A stretch of DNA of 64,000 bases, taken from JAXMBN01 sp046349875. Lineage in GTDB: Bacteria; Planctomycetota; Planctomycetia; Pirellulales; Pirellulaceae. Positions 26,820-35,484 of the stretch are shown here, piece after piece. Location: assembly GCA_046349875.1 (NCBI GenBank), contig JAXMBN010000008.1:107635-171634 (forward strand). Reading direction: 5' to 3'. The notes under the pieces are model-generated. The model was not told the DNA's origin. It did no database searches and worked only from the letters and a program-made list of their open reading frames with translations. Position 1 is the stretch's first letter, and each line of letters begins with the position of its first letter. The translations under genes were made by a program, and so were the position numbers.

Positions 26820-27145
26820 TACGGTTTCTCACTCATAGGACAAGTACATTCCAAGCGATGACAGCCTGGGCATCCACTTCCATACTTCTGTTGGATCGCC
26901 AAACTCAAATCGACTCCCGCAACATTGGCGATCGTCGTTAGCCACGCGATCACATCCGCAAACTCTTCCTGAAGATTTTGCCGGTCATCCGATCTCAAGG
27001 CGGTAGCCAATTCTCCAATCTCTTCCATCAACCACATAAACGTTCCCGAGATGCCTCGCTCGACATCTTTTTCGTAATACATCGAACGTATCTTTTGCTG
27101 GAAGTCGCGGAGAGAAACATCTGCGTGGTTTGGTTCTTGAGACAT
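26819..27145 (-). CDS. MazG-like nucleotide pyrophosphohydrolase
   Basis: A 108-residue all-alpha NTP pyrophosphohydrolase. The metal-binding pattern is visible as MEEIGEL (EExxE) and EEFADVIAW (ExxxD) about 25 residues apart. A Cys-rich tail (CPGCHRLECTCP) follows and may bind a metal; it is not part of the basic family domain. Such enzymes hydrolyse non-canonical or surplus nucleoside triphosphates to monophosphates. The gene is translationally coupled to the CorA-like gene downstream. Which nucleotide it prefers is unknown. Confidence 0.87.
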   Translation of the reverse strand: MSQEPNHADVSLRDFQQKIRSMYYEKDVERGISGTFMWLMEEIGELATALRSDDRQNLQEEFADVIAWLTTIANVAGVDLSLAIQQKYGSGCPGCHRLECTCPMSEKP

Positions 27146-27369
27146 GCTTCATTCCAATGAAAGGAACTTGTGAATCGCAAGCCTTCCTATCGCTTGCCTT
27201 GGCCACCATCATACTCCAAAGACCAATGCCTACGACCTCTCTCCCATCCCAATCCTGCAGGAACAGATACCGCGCCTACCGATACCGCGCGAATGTCATT
27301 CCATGCGATCGTGTTCGATGCCTTTACCCATAGAGGCCCCATCGCAGGGCCGATAAGGCGCCAAGAGGC

Positions 27370-28188
27370 TTATCGTGAAGATTTCTTTAAAAGCCATTCG
27401 GCCATTCGCGGCCATAAGGCAGCAAGCGCCACTAACCAACGCACCTTGCTTGAGGTCACCCATTCCAGTTCGCGTCGTGAAGCTTTCGCAAGAATGTTCG
27501 CGCAGAGCTCTTTGGGATCCAAGGCCCGTATCGGAGCACCTCCTCCCGGTTTGCGGAGCTTCTCATCAAGCTGTCTACCTTCGGCAAGTGCGTCGTAGCG
27601 GTGCCCTGAATCTTGGCGAGCAATCGGGCCGGGACAAACGAGCATCACATGCACTCCATCACTAGCCACTTCGCGGCGGAGCTGTTGACTGTAAGCCGCC
27701 AGTCCATGCTTGGCGATGGCGTAACCACCCATCCCTGCAGTAGCCACTTTCGACGCCAAGGATCCAACATGCACAATGCATCCTTGAACGCGTTTCACAT
27801 AAGGCATGCAATGAACATCGACCGCATGCGCTGTCAGAACATTGATTCGAAATAGTTCTTCTAAATCACTCGTCTGCAATTGATGAAGATAGCCGCGATC
27901 GGACTTGCCAATGGCATGAACCAAAAGATCGATCCCTTCCTCTTTTCCCATGACCTGCTCGATCTTCTCCCGAAGCCCTTCCGAAAAGGCATCGGATTGA
28001 ATCCACCGGACCGATGCCGCGCCGAGCGACCTTGCTTCGTGACCGACAGCTTCCAACCGATCCTGATCTCTTCCCAAAAGAATCAAATGAGCTCGCTGGG
28101 GTGCAACCACGCGTGCGAACTCGCGGCCTAAACCACTCGATGCACCACTGATGAAAATACGCTTTTCCGTCCAAAACGTCGGGGTCAA
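27370..28188 (-). CDS. Short-chain dehydrogenase/reductase
   Basis: A 272-residue NAD(P)-dependent oxidoreductase of the classical SDR type: GASSGLGRE cofactor motif, LVHAIGKSD, the catalytic Ser in HVGSLASK and the YAIAK pair, with VMLVCPGPIAR after it. A hydrophobic C-terminal tail (WLVALAALWPRMAEWLL) suggests membrane association, as in SDRs acting on lipids. The start is a TTG at 28188; no in-frame ATG fits the beginning of the fold. It stands alone between the MazG-like gene and pyruvate kinase (divergent). Confidence 0.87.
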   Translation of the reverse strand: MTPTFWTEKRIFISGASSGLGREFARVVAPQRAHLILLGRDQDRLEAVGHEARSLGAASVRWIQSDAFSEGLREKIEQVMGKEEGIDLLVHAIGKSDRGYLHQLQTSDLEELFRINVLTAHAVDVHCMPYVKRVQGCIVHVGSLASKVATAGMGGYAIAKHGLAAYSQQLRREVASDGVHVMLVCPGPIARQDSGHRYDALAEGRQLDEKLRKPGGGAPIRALDPKELCANILAKASRRELEWVTSSKVRWLVALAALWPRMAEWLLKKSSR

Positions 28189-28436
28189 TCTACAATCTCA
28201 CATTACAGGATCGGTATCTCTCAAGCTTATTCTAACCAGCGAAGGAACTTATCCATACGGCACTGTTCCGCGGAAACGACGTCGGTCAACGATTGATTTT
28301 TCCGTGGCGAGTCTGGCATTTTCGGGGCTAGTTGGGAATGCACCCAAGGGGGAATTGGGTTACATTACGAGCTCTATTGGCCGATGAAGGATTGTATCTA
28401 GCTTCTTTTCTGTGATCCATTCAAGCAGGGATGATT

Positions 28437-29885
28437 ATGACTCACACGCGCCCCAATCTCGGTGAAGCTCGTACCAAGATTATCGCCACCGTTGGACCGG
28501 CCTGCGAAAAGGAAGAAACGCTCGTCGAACTCGTCAATACGGGCGTGGACATCTTTCGTATCAATGCAGCCCACGGCAAACAAGCTGATTACGAACGCAT
28601 CCTGGGAAAGATCAAGAAAGTTCGGGAGCTCACGGGCTTTCCGGTCGCTGTTCTTTTAGATTTGGCAGGCCCCAAAATTCGCTTGGGTGCCTTGGCTCAA
28701 GATCCTTACGAAGCGGAAATGAATTCCGAGGTCGTCTTCGTTCGCGGTGATGTGGCGACGAAGCCGGGCGAACTCTGTAGCAACTACAGCAAGCTGATCG
28801 ACGAATTGGCCGTAGGCGATCGCATCATGCTCGCCGATGGCACGATCTCGCTCGAAGCCACCGCTCGAACCAAAGACACGGTCACGTGCCGTGTTCTTGT
28901 AGGAGGCGTCATCCGATCGCGACAAGGGATCAACTTGCCCGGAGTTGCATTGACCGTTTCGGCCATGCGCCCTGAAGATGTCGACAACGCGCTCTGGGCA
29001 GCTCGCAATGAAATCGATTTCATCAGCCTTTCATTCGTGCGAACCGCAGCAGATGTCTTGGCACTCAAGAATCTCTTGGCCTCGATGGAAAGCAATGCCC
29101 TGGTCGTTGCCAAGATCGAAAAGCGAGAAGCTCTCGATCAACTCGAAGCCATCGTCGAAGCGGCCGATGCCGTGATGGTGGCTCGTGGTGACCTCGGCGT
29201 CGAAATCGATGTTGCAGATACACCGGTCGCTCAAAAGAAGATCATCAACATCTGCCGCGAAAAGGTGAAGCCGGTTATCGTGGCCACGCAGATGCTCGAG
29301 AGCATGCATCACAACCGACGTCCGACTCGCGCTGAAGCCACCGATGTGGCCAATGCGATTCTCGATGGTGCCGATGCTTGCATGCTCAGCGGCGAAACCG
29401 CAATCGGTGAATATCCTGTGCTGGCCGTCGATATGATGCATCGCATCATGGTCAGCACCGAACAGATGTTAAAGGACATTCCGCTTTCCGCCAAAGCCCG
29501 AATCGTTGATCGCGTCCACCCAGTAACTTCTGCCGTGACGTATAACGCAGCCAACATCGCCGAAAGCATCGGTGCCAAACTGGTGGTAGTAGCCACGCAA
29601 ACCGGTGGCACGGCATGGGTCAAAGCCAAACAACGCAACTTCATTCCCACACTCGGTGTGAGCCCGTCTCCGGCAACCCTTCGACGCATGTGCTTGTTCT
29701 GGGGCATCATGCCTCACTTGATTACCAGCATCGAGAACCCACAATTGCTTTTCGATGACGTCACCAAATGGGGACGCGAAAAGGGAATTCTTCGTCCCGG
29801 CGATCGCGTCGTATACGTAACAGGCACGGGCGTCATGGACTACACCCACAACCTGCTCGTCGTCCATCAAGTCCCACCCGCCTAG
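28437..29885 (+). CDS. pyk: Pyruvate kinase
   Basis: Catalyses phosphoenolpyruvate plus ADP to pyruvate plus ATP, the last step of glycolysis. The 482-residue protein has VAVLLDLAGPKIRLG, the catalytic Lys in VVAKIEKREAL, MVARGDLGVEI, and RRPTRAEATDVANAILDGADACMLSGETA split by the usual spacing. The N-terminal signature reads DIFRINAAHG instead of the usual N-x-S-H-G, so the Ser of that motif is Ala. I chose the ATG at 28437, 6 nt after AGGG; an ATG at 28431 touches the ribosome site. The next gene on the strand is cysH, 240 nt away. Confidence 0.95.
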   Translation: MTHTRPNLGEARTKIIATVGPACEKEETLVELVNTGVDIFRINAAHGKQADYERILGKIKKVRELTGFPVAVLLDLAGPKIRLGALAQDPYEAEMNSEVVFVRGDVATKPGELCSNYSKLIDELAVGDRIMLADGTISLEATARTKDTVTCRVLVGGVIRSRQGINLPGVALTVSAMRPEDVDNALWAARNEIDFISLSFVRTAADVLALKNLLASMESNALVVAKIEKREALDQLEAIVEAADAVMVARGDLGVEIDVADTPVAQKKIINICREKVKPVIVATQMLESMHHNRRPTRAEATDVANAILDGADACMLSGETAIGEYPVLAVDMMHRIMVSTEQMLKDIPLSAKARIVDRVHPVTSAVTYNAANIAESIGAKLVVVATQTGGTAWVKAKQRNFIPTLGVSPSPATLRRMCLFWGIMPHLITSIENPQLLFDDVTKWGREKGILRPGDRVVYVTGTGVMDYTHNLLVVHQVPPA

Positions 29886-29963
29886 AGGTCGGCCTCCTCT
29901 CGTGAGCTAGCCATCCGAAGCCCCTAAAGGTTTTGTAGCTGCAATGCCGATTATCCCACTAGA

Positions 29964-29986
29964 ATCTAAATCTTGACTATTTAGAT
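29964..29986. promoter_or_regulatory. Candidate operator/promoter of the cysH-rrf2 unit
   Basis: ATCTAAAT (29964-29971) and ATTTAGAT (29979-29986) form an 8-bp dyad around 7 nt. TTGACT (29973-29978), a plausible -35 box, lies inside it, so a bound protein would block RNA polymerase. The downstream gene pair encodes an Rrf2 regulator, the natural candidate to bind here. The -10 box is unclear. Confidence 0.5.
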
Positions 29987-30126
29987 CATAAATGTAACAA
30001 TTGACTGTCGCCGTTCGATTTCGCGAAAAAACCGAGCGTTTTAACGTTCGCTGAGCGAGTTACGCGTCGTCGAGTTGTTCAACCAGGCCTTGGGACCAGA
30101 GTCTTTTCGAGGAAAAGGATTGCAGG

Positions 30127-30879
30127 ATGTCCGTCATTTCCAATCCCGAACCGCCAACGCCAGCTGGCCATCCTCCAGGTCCATCTCCTGAACTTTTGGC
30201 CGAAATCCAAGAGGCCAGTCAGCGTTTGGAAACGGCGACACCGCAGGAGATCCTGCAGTGGGCCGTGAGCCGTTTTGCTCCGCGATTCACTATGGCAACT
30301 GCCTTCGGTCCCGAAGGGATGACCATCATCCACATGTTGGCCGAGATCGCACCGGAAACCCCCATCTTCAATTTGGATACGGGCTATCAATTTCCGGAAA
30401 CCTTGGCGCTTCGGGACCGCATCTTCGAACGCTACGGAATGCGTGTAGAACTCAAACGTCCTCAACTGACCGTTCTTGAATACGAACAACTCAACGGTGG
30501 TCCCGTCTACAAGACCGATCCCAATCGATGCTGCGCGGAACGCAAGATTTCTCTGCTCAAAGATGCAGCGGTCGGTATGGATGCATGGGCCAGCGCGATT
30601 CGTCGCGATCAAAGCCCCGATCGCTCGGTCGCTCCGATCGTTGGTTGGGACAAGAAGTTTGGCTTGGTAAAAGTGAGCCCACTCGCGAATTGGACTAAGA
30701 AAGAAGTTTGGGGACTGATCACGAAACAAGACATTCCCTACAACCCTTTGCATGATCAAGGCTACACCAGCATTGGATGCTGGCCCTGCACGCGAGCTGT
30801 GTTGCCTGGTGAAGACGAGCGAGCAGGTCGATGGAGTGGCTTCGCGAAGACAGAATGCGGACTTCACACACAGGATTGA
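30127..30879 (+). CDS. cysH: Phosphoadenylyl/adenylyl-sulfate reductase
   Basis: Reduces activated sulfate to sulfite in assimilatory sulfate reduction, using thioredoxin. The 250-residue protein shows the nucleotide-binding ATAFGPEGM loop, NLDTGYQFPET, the CC pair in NRCCAERK, and the GCWPCTRAV cysteines followed by the redox Cys in ECGLH. The CC plus CxxC set binds a [4Fe-4S] cluster and marks the type that usually accepts APS (adenylyl sulfate) rather than PAPS. A Pro-rich N-terminal tail precedes the fold. The stop lies 4 nt before the start of the Rrf2 gene, so the two are one operon. Confidence 0.93.
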   Translation: MSVISNPEPPTPAGHPPGPSPELLAEIQEASQRLETATPQEILQWAVSRFAPRFTMATAFGPEGMTIIHMLAEIAPETPIFNLDTGYQFPETLALRDRIFERYGMRVELKRPQLTVLEYEQLNGGPVYKTDPNRCCAERKISLLKDAAVGMDAWASAIRRDQSPDRSVAPIVGWDKKFGLVKVSPLANWTKKEVWGLITKQDIPYNPLHDQGYTSIGCWPCTRAVLPGEDERAGRWSGFAKTECGLHTQD

Positions 30880-30883
30880 TCTC

Positions 30884-31309
30884 GTGCTGCTCCCCATCAA
30901 AGCCCATTATGCAGCGGTGGCCATGTTGGAATTAGCGCTGCGATATCAAGAGCCTATTCCGGTATGCCTTCGCGACATCGCGGACGAGCACGCAATACCG
31001 TTGCCGTTTCTAACACAAATCCTGCAACAATTGCGGACAGCCAATCTCGTCCAAAGCACGCGAGGTGCCGCGGGTGGTTATCGATTGTGTCGCCACCCAT
31101 CGCGTATCCATTTGGCCGAGATCGTTCAAGCGGTCTGTCCAACGGCAACGCAGATCGCTTCCCAAACTCCCACCACCCGCTGTCATACTTCGGTGGCTGC
31201 TGCCTGGGAGGCCATCGATGAACTCATTCGCAATAAACTCACCAGCATTGCATTGAGCGATTTGGTAGATCAACATAACCACTCTACCGATAGCATGTTC
31301 TACATTTGA
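30884..31309 (+). CDS. Rrf2 family transcriptional regulator
   Basis: A 141-residue winged-helix regulator. The GTG start at 30884 gives MLLPIKAHYAAVAMLELAL, the normal Rrf2 beginning, with AGGA 8 nt upstream. The recognition region LPFLTQILQQLRTANLVQSTRGAAGGYRL is typical, and two Cys (in QAVCPTA and TRCHTS) lie where iron-sulfur-type members carry three. Position in the cysH operon suggests control of sulfate assimilation, as for CymR-type members, and possibly self-regulation at the dyad near 29975. The 2-hydroxyacid dehydrogenase gene begins 9 nt downstream. Confidence 0.88.
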   Translation: MLLPIKAHYAAVAMLELALRYQEPIPVCLRDIADEHAIPLPFLTQILQQLRTANLVQSTRGAAGGYRLCRHPSRIHLAEIVQAVCPTATQIASQTPTTRCHTSVAAAWEAIDELIRNKLTSIALSDLVDQHNHSTDSMFYI

Positions 31310-31318
31310 GCTGTCACC

Positions 31319-32287
31319 ATGGAACGCATCTTCATCACGCGGAAGATTCCCGAGTCGGGCTTAGCCCTACTCCGTCCTTATTTTGAGATCGATGTTTGGG
31401 AAGACCCACTTCCTCCACCACCAGAGACGTTGATCGCTCGCGGCCAAGGTTGTGCAGGCTTGTTAACACTGCTCAGCGATACGATCGATGGAAAAGTTCT
31501 CGATGCCCTACCATCGGTTCGAGCCATTGCCAACTTTGCTGTTGGCTACAACAACATCGATATCCAGGCTGCCACGCACCGCAAGATCGCTGTCGGAAAT
31601 ACACCCGATGTTTTAACCGATGCAACGGCCGATATCGCTGTTGGGTTGCTGATCGCCGTGGCAAGGTTATTTCCACAATCGGCTGACCAAGTGAAACGTT
31701 TGCAATGGAAGACTTGGGAGCCCTTAGGATTGCTGGGCCAAGACCTAAGCGGCGGCAAGACGCTTGGCATCGTGGGGATGGGACGCATTGGCCAAGCCGT
31801 GGCCAAGCGTTGCTTTGGTGGCTGGAACATGCGCGTTCTCTATACTTCGCGAACCGAAAGGCCTCAGGTCGATCGCGATCTTCAAGCCACTCGAGTCTCT
31901 TTCGAAAGCTTGCTGGAACAATCCGATTTCATCAGCATTCACACCGATCTCAATCCTTCCACGCGACATCTCTTTCATCGAGAGACCCTTCGTCGCATGA
32001 AACCTAATGCCGTCCTGGTAAACACGTCACGCGGCGGTGTCATCGATCAGAATGCACTGGCCGAAGCACTGGAACAAAAATGGATCTTCGGCGCCGGACT
32101 CGATGTGACCGACCCCGAACCTCTCCCCGATGATTCCATTCTTCGACGCTATGACAATTGCCTGATCCTGCCCCATATCGGATCGGCCACCTTTGAAGCT
32201 CGCTCGGCCATGTCTCAAATGGCGGCTCGCAATCTGGTTGCTGCTCTTCAAGGCCAACCGATGCCTCATCCGGTCAATCGCATCTGA
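31319..32287 (+). CDS. D-isomer-specific 2-hydroxyacid dehydrogenase (glyoxylate reductase-like)
   Basis: A 322-residue NAD(P)-dependent dehydrogenase. It has NFAVGYNNID, the cofactor motif GIVGMGRIGQAVAKR, MKPNAVLVNTSRGGVIDQ with the catalytic Arg area, GAGLDVTDPEPLP with the Glu, and ILPHIGSAT with the catalytic His. The set fits the glyoxylate/hydroxypyruvate reductase branch. It follows the Rrf2 gene by 9 nt and may share the cysH transcript, though no metabolic link is obvious. It ends directly against a convergent cytochrome gene. Confidence 0.92.
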   Translation: MERIFITRKIPESGLALLRPYFEIDVWEDPLPPPPETLIARGQGCAGLLTLLSDTIDGKVLDALPSVRAIANFAVGYNNIDIQAATHRKIAVGNTPDVLTDATADIAVGLLIAVARLFPQSADQVKRLQWKTWEPLGLLGQDLSGGKTLGIVGMGRIGQAVAKRCFGGWNMRVLYTSRTERPQVDRDLQATRVSFESLLEQSDFISIHTDLNPSTRHLFHRETLRRMKPNAVLVNTSRGGVIDQNALAEALEQKWIFGAGLDVTDPEPLPDDSILRRYDNCLILPHIGSATFEARSAMSQMAARNLVAALQGQPMPHPVNRI

Positions 32288-34609
32288 TTAGCGATTGCCG
32301 TGAACAGCTCTTTCGATCGTTCGCGTCTCGCGGAAGATAGGGTCATGAACGTGATAGTTGTGGCATTGCGTGCAACTATCCCCTGCTCCATTGGGTCGAT
32401 GGCACGAACTGCACTGACCCTTGGTCATTGGACGAAACGCATGCTCTGCATGGATATCATCCGATCGATTGGCCGTAAACGATTGAGCTCGGGTACTTGG
32501 TGCGATCGCTGAGACGAATCGACTCTCGGCCGCATGCGAAGTAGGATCGGCCCCTTCGGACTTGGACTCATTCAACGCATGACACCGCGTACAATCGACA
32601 AGCGAGGGGATCAAAAGGTGGGGCGTATGATCGAACTTGGTCGCTTCGCGAACGTCCGCTCGCCTTCTTGGAATCTTCCAATGCGGTAGAAACGATGCGG
32701 CATCATTCCAAGCGGACACCGGATGAAGCAAACGATCATGGCATTCCACGCAATTTCCAATTTGCTTGATCTGCAACAAGTCTTGCCCAGGAGCGAGAAG
32801 GGAAGCGCGATCTTGCTCGCCGCCAACCCAACTGGATTGATCTTCGGATTGTTGTTCGCTGTAACGTACCCCTCGGGCCTTTGCGGCCAAGGATGTCCAT
32901 GCGGTCAACCAAGGATCTGCGTGACCACGCGGTATATAAACGATGGCCATGCGTCGCTGGTCGATCATCCATCCTCCTTCGGGAAGATGTTGCATCGGTT
33001 TGAGTACCTTCTTGGCCGATGCAGACGGTTTATCTTGTGCCAGTGGATTGGAATCATTCGAAGATAAAAGATCATTCGAGTCATTCACTACGTTGGGTTT
33101 GGGTGATGTTGTCTTATTCGTACCTTGCAAGCCACCAGCAACGCCCTGGGGCTCAAACCACTGCGTCCACGCGGAGCGGAAAAGATCGGGTGGCACTCCT
33201 TGCAGCAGAGCCTCATTCCAGTTCGGCATCCGCGCCGCTTGGGATGAAGCGCGAGCTGAGAGCGTTGATGTCGAGACGAGCTTGCTGTCGCGATCTTCTG
33301 GATTCCATCGCTCCACGCGTCGCGCAATCGAACGCTGACCTTCGTCGCCGATCTCTTGGAGCAGTTTGCGGCAAGCTAAGACCAACTGGATGACGAGATC
33401 GACATCCTGTTTCTTGCTCAAGTCAACCTGACTGAGATCACGGATGCGGTCCCAAGCGTTGAGCAAGGGTTCATTTTGTGGGTCCCCCAGCAACATCAGT
33501 TCCATGACCGGAGCAATCTTTCCGTCCATGACTTGGCTCGAAGCCTCCGGCCAATCTTGCAATGCGCGAATCGCATCTTGCTGACTCACACTTTGCAACA
33601 ATCGTTTGCGATCGATGCTTGGCAGTTGAAAGACAACCAATCCTTCGGCGAGGGAATTGTCGAGTGATTTTTGATGGCAACTTGCACAAGCAGACTCAAA
33701 CGAAACACTTCGAAACACCTTTCCCACTGTACCTCGCTCGCCATCCTGCACGTGGCAGGTACGACAATCGAATTCGCGATTTTCCTTCGCGAAGTGCTTG
33801 TCGCGATGCTGAAGGTGATTGAAGGCAATATGCGAAGGACGCGGTTGTGGGTAGTCGGAGAATTCGGGATGGCCATGCGCGAATCCTGAAAACTGTTCGA
33901 TATGACAACTTTGGCATCGTTGCGTGGACAGTTTCGTTAGATCGTGCATCGTTCCTTGATGTTCGCGATGGCAGTCGCTGCAACTCAAGTCATGCGTTCT
34001 CCAATGAACCGTACTCGAGACGGAAGATGCAGGCTTTACCGTGGGTAAATCGCTCAAGCTCACCAAGTGTTCCCGCTTCGTTGCGCGGCGAGCCAACACC
34101 TGTTGGGTGATTCGATCGAGCGATTCCAAAGGAAGATCATGTGGAGTCCCACGATCCAATTCTGGCATCTCGGCCAGGTGGCACTTCTTGCACAACGCAT
34201 CTTGAGATACGAGTTGAGATGACATGGGATGTGGGGGAGTGATCCATGCCAACGCAGGCAACCTACCCAAATCATGGCACGCGGCACAGCGATTCGCATG
34301 TTCGGGACCTTGCAGGATCTGAGCATGGGCCTGCGTCAGTGGCCCTGGTGCTAACACATCGCGATGCCATGACGTCGAAAGGATGACGACGAGTCCACAG
34401 AGCCCTACCATCGCCACAACCGCTCGTAGGTGTCGTTGCCACCACGCAAGACGAGTAGATGGAGTGCATAATTCGATCTGACATTTTCCTTGCGAGTCGG
34501 GCCCCGGTGCACACCGTTCGCCCACACACGCTAGACCACATTGATATCGATCGTGGGGTCGATGGTATCCTTTTTCATTCTCGCGATTGCCACTGCTCAT
34601 GCTACTCAT
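32288..34609 (-). CDS. Decahaem c-type cytochrome, membrane-anchored
   Basis: A 773-residue protein with ten CxxCH haem c sites: CAACH, CKKCH, CSDCH, CQSCH, CRTCH, CASCH in the first half and CVECH, CTRCH, CSSCH, CTQCH in the last part. A central haem-free region of about 330 residues separates them. A transmembrane helix (VVAMVGLCGLVVIL) near residue 65 anchors it, with a cytoplasmic Cys-rich tail before it and the haem domains outside. The start overlaps the stop of the upstream cytochrome b-like gene as ATGA, so translation is coupled. It is probably the extracytoplasmic electron carrier of the three-gene unit; the final acceptor or donor is unknown. Confidence 0.9.
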   Translation of the reverse strand: MSSMSSGNRENEKGYHRPHDRYQCGLACVGERCAPGPDSQGKCQIELCTPSTRLAWWQRHLRAVVAMVGLCGLVVILSTSWHRDVLAPGPLTQAHAQILQGPEHANRCAACHDLGRLPALAWITPPHPMSSQLVSQDALCKKCHLAEMPELDRGTPHDLPLESLDRITQQVLARRATKREHLVSLSDLPTVKPASSVSSTVHWRTHDLSCSDCHREHQGTMHDLTKLSTQRCQSCHIEQFSGFAHGHPEFSDYPQPRPSHIAFNHLQHRDKHFAKENREFDCRTCHVQDGERGTVGKVFRSVSFESACASCHQKSLDNSLAEGLVVFQLPSIDRKRLLQSVSQQDAIRALQDWPEASSQVMDGKIAPVMELMLLGDPQNEPLLNAWDRIRDLSQVDLSKKQDVDLVIQLVLACRKLLQEIGDEGQRSIARRVERWNPEDRDSKLVSTSTLSARASSQAARMPNWNEALLQGVPPDLFRSAWTQWFEPQGVAGGLQGTNKTTSPKPNVVNDSNDLLSSNDSNPLAQDKPSASAKKVLKPMQHLPEGGWMIDQRRMAIVYIPRGHADPWLTAWTSLAAKARGVRYSEQQSEDQSSWVGGEQDRASLLAPGQDLLQIKQIGNCVECHDRLLHPVSAWNDAASFLPHWKIPRRRADVREATKFDHTPHLLIPSLVDCTRCHALNESKSEGADPTSHAAESRFVSAIAPSTRAQSFTANRSDDIHAEHAFRPMTKGQCSSCHRPNGAGDSCTQCHNYHVHDPIFRETRTIERAVHGNR

Positions 34610-35484
34610 CCATGAAATCGATGCGCGAGAACCACATGAACACCGGTCATGATGGCAAGGAACCACAGTAAAACGACGTGCAGGTTTTTCCAAACCCGCA
34701 AACGACGCTGCAAAGCTTCTTGATAGTCGAGATCATCCTTCTCCTGGACGAGACGGCTGAGTTCTTGTCGTGCCGTTCGTCCATCGGGACCAAGATAGCG
34801 ATCGAGTCGCTCGAGCGACTCTAGATGCGACCTTCGCAATCGCCCCGTCGGAACGAATTGATAAGCTAACGAACGAGGTTGCTGAAAAAACTGAACGAGT
34901 CTTGCAACGTAATGCTCCGCCAAAGAAGCACTCTCCGCTTTCCCCGCTGCCTGCATCGCAACCGCGTAGGCTCGTTGTGCTAATTGCACTCGTAGCCCTG
35001 GCGTATCTTCGAGAATGCGAGCCTTCCCTGCTACTCTTAGCTTTTTGGGAATGGTTCGATTGAGATACCAAGTCATGAGACCGGTTCCCGATACAAACAG
35101 GAAGGTCGTGGCCAACACGATCTCAAGCAGGCCGTAGATCGGCCATCCTACGTGCATGAAAAAGATCGCCAAGCCAAAGACACCAGCATATTGATGCAAC
35201 TGCAACCAACCCGAAACCGCACCAAGCTTGAGGACCACTAAGCGTTTGCGCAACGGAAGCAACCACAATAAAACCATCGTGGCCAAGAGAGTGTAACCCG
35301 AATAAAAATCAGGTCGTCCTAACTGATAGTCAAACCAGTGATAGGCCTGCCAAGCGAGGCCTATCGCCATGAGAGTGATGACGATGGAGAAAATCCTTCT
35401 CGAACGAAGTCCGATCACAGGGTACCTCCTTGCAGCTGACTCCGATTCCTCATTAGGCAGCCTTTCGTTCCATCCATTTGGCAA
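34606..35484 (-). CDS. Membrane cytochrome b-like protein
   Basis: A 292-residue protein with five or so hydrophobic helices: four in the first half (about 30-150) and one at the C-terminus. His residues placed as in haem b proteins occur in LQLHQYAGVFGLAIFFMHVGWP and LHVVLLWFLAIMTGVHVVLAH, giving possible axial pairs. A cytoplasmic loop of about 110 residues lies before the last helix. It overlaps the upstream FeS gene by about 32 nt and the downstream decahaem gene by 4 nt. I infer a quinone- or FeS-linked membrane electron conduit between the two; the exact family is not clear. Confidence 0.75.
   Translation of the reverse strand: MPNGWNERLPNEESESAARRYPVIGLRSRRIFSIVITLMAIGLAWQAYHWFDYQLGRPDFYSGYTLLATMVLLWLLPLRKRLVVLKLGAVSGWLQLHQYAGVFGLAIFFMHVGWPIYGLLEIVLATTFLFVSGTGLMTWYLNRTIPKKLRVAGKARILEDTPGLRVQLAQRAYAVAMQAAGKAESASLAEHYVARLVQFFQQPRSLAYQFVPTGRLRRSHLESLERLDRYLGPDGRTARQELSRLVQEKDDLDYQEALQRRLRVWKNLHVVLLWFLAIMTGVHVVLAHRFHG

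Noticed and set aside
27146..27369. Frames of 60-140 codons in the gap between the MazG-like and SDR genes
   Set aside because: They are open by chance across gene ends, with no motifs and poor starts.
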